Shown here: positions 22,998 to 30,993 of the stretch, piece by piece
Position numbering within the stretch: the first letter of the stretch is position 1
Layout: each line of letters opens with the position of its first letter
Origin: CAG-411 sp045124315
GTDB taxonomy: Bacteria; Bacillota; Clostridia; Lachnospirales; Lachnospiraceae
Direction: 5' to 3'
DNA: 35,468 nt
Assembly: GCA_045124315.1 (NCBI GenBank)
Contig: JBGVLO010000108.1
Coordinates: 1 to 35,468, forward strand
Notes under the pieces: generated by a model
The model's database searches: none
What the model was told of the DNA's origin: nothing
The model's input: the letters and a program-made list of their open reading frames with translations, nothing else
Translations under genes and position numbers: made by a program

Positions 22998-24422
22998 GTG
23001 GTGAATAGTGTGAAGAACGTGTACATGAAAAAAGGAATATCTGAGCTTTTGTTTCAGGAGCGTGTGTTAGAGATCGCAGCAAGGAACAACATTCCGGTAG
23101 GAGAAAAGCTGCGTTTTTTAGAGATTTTCGAAGAGAATTTGGAAGAATATTTTCGTATCAGAAAAGAGAAAAAGAAGAAAACTTCCAAAAAAATGAAACG
23201 AAAGCTGAGGGAAATGGAAAACCGAAAACAGGAAATCTGGTGGAATATTTTAGAGGAACTGAAGGAGAAACAGGAAAACATTTCCAAAGAGTACAGGCAA
23301 TATAGTAGAGAGAATTGTAGGCAGTTAAGGGCTTGTTTGAGAGAAAAACAGGAATATTTTTTTGAGGAACAAACAGAGGAAAATTGGTGTGAGGATACTT
23401 TGAACAGAATGGAATGGGTAATGGAAAAAGACCGGTTGCTGGTGTACCCATATGAAAGTATGCAGCCGTTTTTTTCGTTGTTGGAGCAGGCAGCACAGGC
23501 GGATGAGGTGGAGGAAATTGCAATCACCATATATCGTCTGGCTGAGGACAGTGAACTGGTAAAAATTCTTGCAAGAGCCGTAGAAAACGGGAAAAAAGTA
23601 ACGGTTATCATTGAGGTTCATGCCCGGTATGAGGAAGAAAAAAATCAAGCCTGGGCCCGGATTTTGGAAAGAGCCGGCTGCAAGGTTTGTTGTGGAAGAA
23701 AGGAACAAAAGATTCATGCTAAGGTGTGTCTGATTACAAAAAGAAACAAAGAAGAGTTACAATATATTTCCCATATAGGAACAGGAAATTACAACGAAGA
23801 TACGGCAAAAGCCTATACCGATTTTTCTTTTTTTACTGGGGATGAAAGCACTGGAAAGGAGCTTGCAAGGTTTTTTGAGGAAGCTTTCAAAGGAAAGATT
23901 AAGCATTCCGGAAAGATAGTATGGTTCTCACCGGTAAATTTAAAAGAACAGTTGCTACAGAAGTTTGAGGAAGAAATTGCATATGCCAAAAGAGGAGAAG
24001 AGGCGTATATCGGAATAAAAGTAAATGTGTTATCCAGCAAAGAAATGATAAAAAAATTGGTGGAAGCTTCCAAAGCGGGAGTAGAGATCCAACTGATTGT
24101 GAGAGGAGTTTGTTGCCTGAAAGCAGGAATTCCAAAGTTGACAGAGAACATCCGAGTACGAAGTCTGGTAGGGCGGTATCTGGAACATTCCAGAATGTAT
24201 CTTTTCGGTAAAGGAGAAAGGCAGGAGATTTATATTTCTTCTGCTGATTTAAGAGAAAAATGTATGAAGGGCCGTGTGGAAATTGCAGTGGAAATAGAGG
24301 AGCAGGAATGCAAAGAACGGTTAAGGAGTATGTTTGAAGACATGATGCAGGAAACGGAGAATGCCTGGGAACAACAGCCGGATGGTTCCTATCATTGGCT
24401 GGGAGAAGGCAAGGAAAAATGA
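22998..24422 (+). CDS. Compact polyphosphate kinase (Ppk1 family)
   Basis: Ppk1 reversibly transfers the gamma-phosphate of ATP to polyphosphate. The C-terminal catalytic part is complete: DRLLVYPYESM, ITIYRLAEDS, catalytic His240 in KIHAKVCL, HIGTGNYNE, GVCCLKAGIP and the second histidine His397 in RYLEHSRMYLFG. His240 and His397 are 157 residues apart, the same as His435 and His592 in the E. coli enzyme. The N-terminal domain (LLFQERVLEIA...LRFLEIFEENLEEYFRIR) is joined through a Lys/Glu-rich helical stretch to the catalytic part, so about 170 residues, mainly the head domain, are absent. The ATP-contacting asparagine of the N-domain (Asn45 in E. coli) is Gln20. The start is one of GTG 22998, 23001 or 23010 behind GAAGGTGG. 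It could be a divergent active enzyme or a non-processive relative. Confidence 0.88.
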   Translation: MVNSVKNVYMKKGISELLFQERVLEIAARNNIPVGEKLRFLEIFEENLEEYFRIRKEKKKKTSKKMKRKLREMENRKQEIWWNILEELKEKQENISKEYRQYSRENCRQLRACLREKQEYFFEEQTEENWCEDTLNRMEWVMEKDRLLVYPYESMQPFFSLLEQAAQADEVEEIAITIYRLAEDSELVKILARAVENGKKVTVIIEVHARYEEEKNQAWARILERAGCKVCCGRKEQKIHAKVCLITKRNKEELQYISHIGTGNYNEDTAKAYTDFSFFTGDESTGKELARFFEEAFKGKIKHSGKIVWFSPVNLKEQLLQKFEEEIAYAKRGEEAYIGIKVNVLSSKEMIKKLVEASKAGVEIQLIVRGVCCLKAGIPKLTENIRVRSLVGRYLEHSRMYLFGKGERQEIYISSADLREKCMKGRVEIAVEIEEQECKERLRSMFEDMMQETENAWEQQPDGSYHWLGEGKEK

Positions 24423-24429
24423 AGACTCA

Positions 24430-24451
24430 AGGGGATGTGGAATCATCCCCT
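24430..24451. other. Hairpin after the polyphosphate kinase gene
   Basis: AGGGGATG-TGGAAT-CATCCCCT is a perfect 8-bp stem directly after the stop codon. No T-run follows, so it may stabilise the 3' end of the mRNA instead of terminating. Confidence 0.4.
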
Positions 24452-24467
24452 GAATAAGCAGGAAAAC

Positions 24468-24497
24468 ATTACATATTTTTACAAAGTATAGTATAAT
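24468..24497 (+). promoter_or_regulatory. Promoter of the hybrid histidine kinase gene
   Basis: A perfect TATAAT (24492-24497) has ATTACA 18 bases upstream. It is followed at once by a GATACC-type repeat, which therefore would form a hairpin at the very 5' end of the mRNA. Confidence 0.45.
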
Positions 24498-24536
24498 GAT
24501 ACCAGGGTCAAAAATACATTTGACCTAAGTATCACA
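24494..24536 (+). repeat. Dispersed GATACC/GTATC repeat, minimal copy
   Basis: TGATAC-CAG-GGTCAAA-AATACA-TTTGACC-TAA-GTATCA is an interrupted palindrome. Its GATACCAGGGTCAAAA half is identical to the end of the long copy at 12321-12486. It lies in the leader of the hybrid kinase gene. Confidence 0.6.
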
Positions 24537-24552
24537 GCAAAGGGGGATTGCT

Positions 24553-26727
24553 ATGCGATATGGTTATATTGTTGCATTACTGATATTGATGGTAAGCATT
24601 ATTTATTGTATGTACCGATGTACAAAAGAAAAAGGGATGTTAGCTGTAAGTGAGGGCAAGCTATTATTTGCAGGGGCATTTTCGGTTTTTATGCAAATTT
24701 TGTATGCATGTTCTACCAATGAGTTTGTAAGTACGTTGTTTTTTGGTTGGTTTACTGCTTCACTTGATTTTACGCTGCTGTTTTTATTGGAATATACATG
24801 CATTTATACAGGAAACAAAGAAATGCCAAAGAAACTGAAACGGGCGTTGTTGGGATTGGCTTTTTTGGAGGATGCTTCGTTTTTATTAAATGCAATCTTC
24901 CACCATGTGTATCGGTTAGAAGAGATTGCAGTATCGGGTATGCCTATGTTTGTATTGAAGAAATTTCATATTCTGTACTGTTTGCATTTGACATACGCTT
25001 ATATTTTAGTGGCCGTTTCCTTTGGAATGTTAGTATTCAAGGCAATTCGCGTGTCAAGTTTTTACAAAAAGAAATACACTATCATCCTGGCTATTTATAT
25101 GGTCGTGCTGATCTTGGACATGGTCACTCTCTGTTTGAAGCTGCCCTTCAATATTTCTGTAGTTTTTTACGGGTGGATGGCAATTACCATTTATTATTAT
25201 TCTTTTAGGTATCAGCCGAAATCGTTGATTTCCAATATGATCGGTCTGTCGGTGAGAGAACTGCACACCGGTATTATTTGTTATAACGATATGGAGCAAT
25301 GTGTCTATTCTAATGATAGAATTTGGAATATGCATCCTTGTGGTTTGGATCATGACAATGTGATACAGTATTATTTGGGCAAGATACGGGAGCAGGGAGA
25401 TGACAAAACCCTATTTACATGGGGAGAAGAGTTTGAGATAGAAGGTCGCACCCGTTACATAGAAATTACCAGAAAGGTACTGCGTGATTCCAAGCAGAAT
25501 CTGGTTGGATATTGTTTTATTACGGAAGATCGTACGGAACAAATTCAAGGATATTTGGATGAAGTGGAACTGGCAAACAAGGAGAATCAGAAAAAGTCAG
25601 AATTTTTATCCAGAGTGTCCCATGAAATTCGGACACCCATCAATGCAATTTATGGCATGACGGAGATGATTCTGAGAGAGAGTAAGGAACAGGAAATTTT
25701 AGAATATGCAGAGGAGATAAAATCTTCTTCTCAATTGCTGATCGGCATTATTAATGACGTATTGGATTTCTCAAGAATCGAAGCGGGGAAAATGGCTATT
25801 GTTGAGAAGGAATATAGTACAAAAGAACTGTTGAATAATGTGGTCAGCATGATAAAGCCAAGGGCAGTTTCCAAGGGACTACAGCTTCAGGTGGAGGTTT
25901 CGGAACAGTTGCCAAAGTCTTTATACGGGGATCGTATGCGTATTGAGCAGATTATCATTAATCTTATGACCAACGCGGTCAAGTATACAGAAAAAGGTTC
26001 GGTCCTCATGGGAGTGTCTTTTGAAAAGGAAGACGAAGAACAGATTGCCTTGCGAGTAGAGGTAAAAGATACCGGAATCGGCATTAAAAAAGAAGATTTT
26101 TCAAAACTGCTTACAGCCTTCGAGCGATTGGATGAGACAAAAAATCACAGCATTCAGGGAACCGGGTTAGGTTTAAATATTACAAACCTGTTATTGGATC
26201 TGATGCACAGTTCCCTGAAGGTAGAAAGTGAATATGGAAAAGGCAGTACCTTTTCTTTTGTGTTGAAACAAAAAGTAATGGATGCAAGTCCTATGGGAAG
26301 TCTGACAGACCATCCGGTTCGGGAACAGAAGAAATATGAAGCGGTATTTACGGCACCGGATGCGCGGGTGCTTATGGTGGATGACAATATGGCCAATCGA
26401 ATGGTATTTAAGAAATTACTGCATAGAACCCAGGTGCAGATTACGGACGTGGACAGTGGCAGAAAGTGTCTGGAACAGGTAGCGGAGCATACATTTGATC
26501 TGATCTTTTTGGATCATATGATGCCGGAGATGGACGGTGTGGAGACTTTCCAGAAGATGAAGGAGATGGAGCACCAGTGCAAGGATACACCAGTGATCAT
26601 GTTGACTGCAAATGCCATTGAAGGAGCCAAGGAGCAGTATCTGGAGATTGGTTTTGATGATTTTCTGTCCAAGCCAATTCTTCCAAAGAATCTGGAAGAG
26701 ATGATGTGGAAATATCTTGCAAAGTAG
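24553..26727 (+). CDS. Hybrid sensor histidine kinase with 7TM-type sensor and receiver
   Basis: This encodes 724 residues. Residues 1-225 contain seven likely membrane helices, like the 7TM histidine-kinase sensor module. A PAS-like region (about 230-330, ending YCFITEDRTEQIQGYLDEV) leads into HisKA with His357 in SHEIRTPINAIYGMTEMI. The ATPase domain follows (N-box LMTNAVKYTEKG, DTGIGIK, GTGLGLNITN), then a C-terminal receiver with Asp654 in LIFLDHMMPEMDG, Thr in MLTANA and Lys in LSKPI. No Hpt or DNA-binding domain is attached, so a phosphotransfer partner must be elsewhere or the receiver is regulatory. GGGGGATTGCT precedes the ATG. The gene is monocistronic or linked to the DHH gene about 75 bases downstream. 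Confidence 0.95.
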   Translation: MRYGYIVALLILMVSIIYCMYRCTKEKGMLAVSEGKLLFAGAFSVFMQILYACSTNEFVSTLFFGWFTASLDFTLLFLLEYTCIYTGNKEMPKKLKRALLGLAFLEDASFLLNAIFHHVYRLEEIAVSGMPMFVLKKFHILYCLHLTYAYILVAVSFGMLVFKAIRVSSFYKKKYTIILAIYMVVLILDMVTLCLKLPFNISVVFYGWMAITIYYYSFRYQPKSLISNMIGLSVRELHTGIICYNDMEQCVYSNDRIWNMHPCGLDHDNVIQYYLGKIREQGDDKTLFTWGEEFEIEGRTRYIEITRKVLRDSKQNLVGYCFITEDRTEQIQGYLDEVELANKENQKKSEFLSRVSHEIRTPINAIYGMTEMILRESKEQEILEYAEEIKSSSQLLIGIINDVLDFSRIEAGKMAIVEKEYSTKELLNNVVSMIKPRAVSKGLQLQVEVSEQLPKSLYGDRMRIEQIIINLMTNAVKYTEKGSVLMGVSFEKEDEEQIALRVEVKDTGIGIKKEDFSKLLTAFERLDETKNHSIQGTGLGLNITNLLLDLMHSSLKVESEYGKGSTFSFVLKQKVMDASPMGSLTDHPVREQKKYEAVFTAPDARVLMVDDNMANRMVFKKLLHRTQVQITDVDSGRKCLEQVAEHTFDLIFLDHMMPEMDGVETFQKMKEMEHQCKDTPVIMLTANAIEGAKEQYLEIGFDDFLSKPILPKNLEEMMWKYLAK

Positions 26728-26738
26728 TGGTTCCTATG

Positions 26739-26787
26739 TATATCATGGTACTAGAGGAAATAGGAATTCGTAGGTATCACGTTGGGG
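26739..26787 (+). repeat. Dispersed GATACC/GGTATC repeat, divergent copy
   Basis: ATCATGGTACTAGAGG is followed by AATTCGTAGGTATCACGTTGGGG. The second part is nearly identical to the AATTCGTAGGTATCATTGGG ends of the 12321 and 13203 copies. It lies immediately before the ribosome site of the DHH gene, inside a misleading upstream extension of that frame. Confidence 0.5.
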
Positions 26788-26801
26788 AAAGGAAAGAAAA
26801 A

Positions 26802-28307
26802 ATGAAATTAAGTGAACTCAATCAATATGAAAAGATTACCATACAGACCCACAATGACCCGGATGCAGATGCGATTGCTTCCGGATATGGGTTGTATTGT
26901 TACTTTAAAGCACAGGAAAAAGAAGTGGATCTTGTGTATGGCGGATACAATGAGATAAAGAAAGCCAATCTTGTATTAATGGTCAGTGAATTAGAGATTC
27001 CATTGCGATACATAGGAGCAAACCCGGAACCGGTAAAAGAAGGATTGCTCATAACGGTAGACTGCCAGTATGGAGAAGGAAATGTAGCAAAGCTGGAAGC
27101 ACCACATATTGCCATTATCGACCATCATCAGCAGAACAAAGAAAAACAGGTGGATTACTGTATGATCTGCAGTTACTTAGGTGGGTGTGCTACCTTGGTT
27201 TGGGATTTGTTGCGACAGGAAGGATTTTCCATGGATGTTTCTTTGCAGACTGCCCTGTATTACGGGTTATATATGGATACGGCACAGCTTACCGAGATTT
27301 CCCATCCGTTGGATAAAGATATGCGTGACAGCCTGCATTACAATCGGATGTTGGTGAAGAAATTACAGAATTCCAACCTGAATATGAAGGAGTTAGAGAT
27401 TGCGGGAGTTGCACTGATACGATGCATTTATAATGCGGAGTATGAGTATGCGTTGGTGGCAGCAGAACCCTGCGATCCCAATATACTTGGATTGATCAGT
27501 GATTTAGTATTGCAGGTCAGTGAGGTAAAGACCTGTCTGGTATTTAATGTGATTAAGGATGAATTGATTAAGTTGTCTGTCAGAAGCTGCGACAAAGAAA
27601 TACAGGCCGATCATCTGGCTCGGTTTTTAGTGCGTGAAGTGAATGGATTTGGTGGTGGACACTTAGACAAGGCAGGAGGTGCCATTCCAAAGGAACGTTA
27701 CAATGAAAAATATAGGGGAACCGATTATGTGGACTATTTCAATAAACGGATGCAGGAATATATGGAGTATTATCCTATTATACACGCTGAGACACAGGAA
27801 GAGGATTTGACAAAATGTAAGAAGTATGTGAAGAAGTCCATAGAGGTAGGGTATGTAAAGGCAACAGATGTGGTGCCTGTAGGAACGCCGGTATTGGTTC
27901 GTACTTTAGAAGGAGATCTGGATCTGATCATTGAGGAGGATACCTTTATTATGATTGGAATACAGGGGGAAGTATATCCGATGAAAAAAGAAAAGTTTGA
28001 AAGAAGTTACAGGCCAATGAGTGAGCAATACAATTTGGAAGTGACCTACAAACCTACTATAAGGAATTCCCAGACAGGAGAAGTCTTTGACCTTACCGGA
28101 AAGGCAAAGACCTGTATGGCGTCCGGCGGGACTAAGATTTACGCAAGACCGTTAGAGAAGGGAGCAAGGGTATTTACTTCCTGGGACAAGGAAAAATATA
28201 TGCGTGGTGAAGCAGGAGATCTGCTGGCAATCCGGGAAGATGATGTTCATGATATTTACATCATAGAAAAAAGTATTTTTGCCAAGACTTATGAAGCCTG
28301 TGAATAA
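26802..28307 (+). CDS. DHH family phosphoesterase with C-terminal extension
   Basis: This is a 501-residue protein starting MKLSELNQYEK behind GGGGAAAGGAAAG; the longer upstream frame runs through a repeat and is rejected. The first 330 residues are a DHH/DHHA1 phosphoesterase of NrnA/GdpP type with THNDPDADA (motif I), TVDCQ (motif II), IDHHQQ (DHH motif) and the DHHA1 glycine motif GFGGGHLDKAGGAI. These enzymes hydrolyse nanoRNA, pAp or cyclic dinucleotides using manganese. A C-terminal region of about 170 residues, beta-rich and ending IYIIEKSIFAKTYE, is not part of standard NrnA and is not recognised. No membrane helix or PAS domain is present, so it is not a classical GdpP. The exact substrate is uncertain. 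Confidence 0.9.
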   Translation: MKLSELNQYEKITIQTHNDPDADAIASGYGLYCYFKAQEKEVDLVYGGYNEIKKANLVLMVSELEIPLRYIGANPEPVKEGLLITVDCQYGEGNVAKLEAPHIAIIDHHQQNKEKQVDYCMICSYLGGCATLVWDLLRQEGFSMDVSLQTALYYGLYMDTAQLTEISHPLDKDMRDSLHYNRMLVKKLQNSNLNMKELEIAGVALIRCIYNAEYEYALVAAEPCDPNILGLISDLVLQVSEVKTCLVFNVIKDELIKLSVRSCDKEIQADHLARFLVREVNGFGGGHLDKAGGAIPKERYNEKYRGTDYVDYFNKRMQEYMEYYPIIHAETQEEDLTKCKKYVKKSIEVGYVKATDVVPVGTPVLVRTLEGDLDLIIEEDTFIMIGIQGEVYPMKKEKFERSYRPMSEQYNLEVTYKPTIRNSQTGEVFDLTGKAKTCMASGGTKIYARPLEKGARVFTSWDKEKYMRGEAGDLLAIREDDVHDIYIIEKSIFAKTYEACE

Positions 28308-28322
28308 TATATTCTGGCATTT

Positions 28323-28374
28323 TACGAATGGCACCCTCTGTACTGTTTGTTACGAATGGCACCTTCTGAACAGT
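28323..28374 (+). repeat. Two tandem 28-bp repeats
   Basis: TACGAATGGCACCCTCTGTACTGT (unit 1, 28323-28346) and TACGAATGGCACCTTCTGAACAGT (unit 2, 28351-28374) are spaced 28 bases apart. A partial third TACGAATG follows at 28384. The reversed ACTGTTCAGAAGGTGC part resembles the arms of the 17620-17706 repeat. They lie between the DHH and TIR genes. Confidence 0.65.
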
Positions 28375-28413
28375 ATCACGCTGTACGAATGTTTGATAGA
28401 AACGGAGAGAAAA

Positions 28414-30894
28414 ATGAACGAAAAAGTAAAAGAAAATTATGACGCATTTATCAGTTACCGCCATGCGGAGTTAGACCAATTTGTTGCGGTAGAGTTACAT
28501 AAAGTATTAGAAAGTTTTCGCTTGCCAAAAAATGTAAAAAAGAGTGAGAACTTTTCGGGCAAGACTAAGATCGAACGAGTATTTCGGGATCGGGATGAGT
28601 TGCCATTATCCAGCAATTTGTCGGATCCTATCATGCAGGCATTGGAACGCTCCCAATATTTGATCGTGATCTGTACCCCGCGACTGCCACAATCCCAGTG
28701 GTGTGAACGGGAGATTACCTCTTTTATAAAAATGCACGGAAGAGAGCGCGTATTTGCAGTCTTGGCAGAAGGTGAGCCAAATGAATCTTTTCCGCCTGCT
28801 ATTTTGCATGAGGAAAGGATTGTGAAAAACCCGGATGGGACAGAAGCTGTGGAAGTTGTGGATTTTGAGCCATTGGGTGCAGATGTGCGTGGAAAAGACC
28901 AAAAAGAAATTAAGAAAAAGATCCGAGAGGAGGGATTGCGTGCGTATGACAATGGGAAGCAGTTACAGCCTAAGTTTTATTTGGAACAGGAGGTAGCCAT
29001 AACAGATATGCAGGTGACTCCCGGAATGGACCTTTTGCTCACGGAAGATGCGGCAAATGTGCTTCGTGTGTGGTCGCCAATGGAGAAGCAGGTGTTGTTA
29101 GAGGTTGCCACCAATCGCACGGATTTGAGTAAAGAAATGTACACATTTTGTGGAACGAATCTGCTCATAACCGCCCAGGGAGATGGCATTGCTGCCTATG
29201 ATGTGACAACAGGGGAGAATGTCTGGACGGTGGAAGACAATAGAGTATATTATGTGTGCAGTTTCAAGCAAGGTGAGGAGATTGCCGTGCTTGCAAACAA
29301 AGAAGGGAAAAACTGCATTTTACTGTACAACAAGACTGGGCAATTATTGCAGGAATATCCGGTGGAAGGTCAGGTGGAACATCGTTTGGTAGTTTCACCG
29401 AGTGGGGATAAAATTGCATACATTACAAACGAAGCTTCCAAGAAGAAGGTACACGTGTTGCAGAGAAGCAATGGAAAAGAGCTTGCCAGGTTTGTATTGC
29501 AGCAATCCATTTTGGAAACCATCAAATTCACGGATTCTGATACACTTTTTGGTGTTACCCTCAATAGTGGAGATATGGAGGATATTGAGTCTGTTGTGGA
29601 ATGTTTTTCTGTGAAAAAGAAGAAGAGACAATGGGTACGAAAATTAAGAAATACAGTAGAAGATGTCTATGTTTTGAGTGATTCCGAGTTATTGGTGCGT
29701 GGTTCCTTTGTGTTACAAATGTTAGACCCAAAGACAGGAAAAATAAAAAGGCAGGCCAAAATGGAAAGGGAGATGTTGCATGTAGGTCTGCTTGACAATG
29801 GGAACTTCCAGCTGTGTACCTCAGATGGTGAGATCGCAGTTTTGACAAGGGATTTCAGCTCGAAAATTGAATATCGTGGAAAAGATGAAACCATTCATTC
29901 TAATTTGAAATTATTTGTGGGTGGCGATGGATTTTATGCAACCAATGTGTGGCCGGAGAAGAAAGTACTGGTATACAATTTTGAAAAGGGACAGGATTTT
30001 TCTCTTTGTCTGGATACCCGGGAGAATTTTACGGAGAGCTGTGTGGATGGAGAGGGAAATCGGATTGCATTGATTTCTATGGATTCCAGGAAAGTCTCTG
30101 TTTGGGATAGACAGGAACAGAAAAGTATGTACACCATAGAGACAGAAGCAAACATAACACACATGGAGTTTCTTGGTAAGGATACCCTTTGTGTGGTGAC
30201 GGATCAGCTGAATCTCTATGATGTGGCAACCGGACAACTGAAGAAACAGGCTTATGTGAATGAAATAGCCGGTAATAGTCGGAGTTGGACTTGGCAAGGC
30301 TATTCTTCAGAGAAAAATCTGTTGTATTTTACCGATAGAGAAAGTATATTGGCTGTCCAAGGAGACACCTTGACGAAACAAGCCATGTGGCAGTTAGAAA
30401 ATGTGGAGGATAAAACCTTTATCAGTGATACGGGAAACTATTATGTAGAATTGTGTATGGAGGAAGGCACCTTAGAGTTGCGAAATTCCCAAGATCAAAT
30501 ACTGGTAAAGAGCATTACAGATGCAACCGGATTTATTCAGAATGTGGTCTTTGCACCGGGAGATACCTGTATATTTGTGTCTTACCAGGATGGAACCACT
30601 GTGGCCATGAATACGAATTTGGAAGTGATAGAGACTTATGAAGAATTTTCGGATGCCATTGGGTATTGTCACAAAATCGGAGAAGATACCCTTGTAGTGG
30701 GAAATCAGAAGGAAGCCTATATTTTGCAGGGAGATCAGTATTCTCTCGTAGGCAGAGTGTGTGGCTATTTGGGAGCAGTTCCAAGCCAAAGTGTGTTCTT
30801 ATGTGGAGATGGTACCGGTGCCATCTATCAGGTGCCACAATACTCTTACACAGAGCTGCTGGCTTATATGAAGGAATGTATTTATGCAAAATGA
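28414..30894 (+). CDS. TIR domain protein with beta-propeller, lacking a membrane linker
   Basis: This is an 826-residue protein from ATG 28414 (CGGAGAG upstream); the longer frame runs through repeats. Residues 8-150 form a bacterial TIR domain: YDAFISYRHAELD, RVFRDRDELPLSSNL, LIVICTPRLPQSQWCERE with candidate catalytic Glu100, and HGRERVFAVLAEGEP. TIR domains of this type can cleave NAD+. From residue 178 onward the chain is a WD40-like propeller (repeated VRVWSP, VSVWDRQE, LYDVATG, LRNSQD). In related Lachnospiraceae proteins, as I recall them, a membrane helix and a long helical linker sit between these parts. Here ADVRGKDQKEIKKKIREEGL runs directly into the propeller, so a cytoplasmic protein is predicted. 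The role may be defence or signalling; unproven. Confidence 0.88.
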   Translation: MNEKVKENYDAFISYRHAELDQFVAVELHKVLESFRLPKNVKKSENFSGKTKIERVFRDRDELPLSSNLSDPIMQALERSQYLIVICTPRLPQSQWCEREITSFIKMHGRERVFAVLAEGEPNESFPPAILHEERIVKNPDGTEAVEVVDFEPLGADVRGKDQKEIKKKIREEGLRAYDNGKQLQPKFYLEQEVAITDMQVTPGMDLLLTEDAANVLRVWSPMEKQVLLEVATNRTDLSKEMYTFCGTNLLITAQGDGIAAYDVTTGENVWTVEDNRVYYVCSFKQGEEIAVLANKEGKNCILLYNKTGQLLQEYPVEGQVEHRLVVSPSGDKIAYITNEASKKKVHVLQRSNGKELARFVLQQSILETIKFTDSDTLFGVTLNSGDMEDIESVVECFSVKKKKRQWVRKLRNTVEDVYVLSDSELLVRGSFVLQMLDPKTGKIKRQAKMEREMLHVGLLDNGNFQLCTSDGEIAVLTRDFSSKIEYRGKDETIHSNLKLFVGGDGFYATNVWPEKKVLVYNFEKGQDFSLCLDTRENFTESCVDGEGNRIALISMDSRKVSVWDRQEQKSMYTIETEANITHMEFLGKDTLCVVTDQLNLYDVATGQLKKQAYVNEIAGNSRSWTWQGYSSEKNLLYFTDRESILAVQGDTLTKQAMWQLENVEDKTFISDTGNYYVELCMEEGTLELRNSQDQILVKSITDATGFIQNVVFAPGDTCIFVSYQDGTTVAMNTNLEVIETYEEFSDAIGYCHKIGEDTLVVGNQKEAYILQGDQYSLVGRVCGYLGAVPSQSVFLCGDGTGAIYQVPQYSYTELLAYMKECIYAK

Positions 30895-30925
30895 TTTTGA
30901 TGTGCAATTTTACAATAGCAATTTA

Positions 30926-30965
30926 AAAAGTGATCTTTTGACACCTTAATCTACATAGATACAAG
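30926..30965 (+). promoter_or_regulatory. Promoter with AAAAG-N4-CTTTT palindrome before the Fn3 protein gene
   Basis: AAAAGTGATCTTTT overlaps a perfect TTGACA (30938-30943). TACAAG (30960-30965) lies 16 bases downstream as a weak -10. The palindrome repeats that at 22927-22940 before the polyphosphate kinase gene. Confidence 0.42.
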
Positions 30966-30993
30966 AAGTTTAACAGAAAGAAGAGGAAGAGAA

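Noticed and set aside
23054..24151. Long minus-strand frames opposite the polyphosphate kinase gene
   Set aside because: They are Phe/Ser-rich shadows of the Lys/Glu-rich kinase codons on the plus strand.
26706..26801. N-terminal extension of the DHH protein
   Set aside because: It overlaps the hybrid kinase 3' end and a dispersed repeat; the ATG at 26802 is preceded by a ribosome site.
28323..28391. CRISPR array possibility for the tandem repeats
   Set aside because: Only two full units with a 4-base separation and no unique spacers; no cas genes in the window.
28279..28413. N-terminal extension of the TIR protein
   Set aside because: The extra 45 codons are the tandem repeats and the end of the DHH gene in another frame; the ATG at 28414 has a ribosome site and starts the TIR domain properly.
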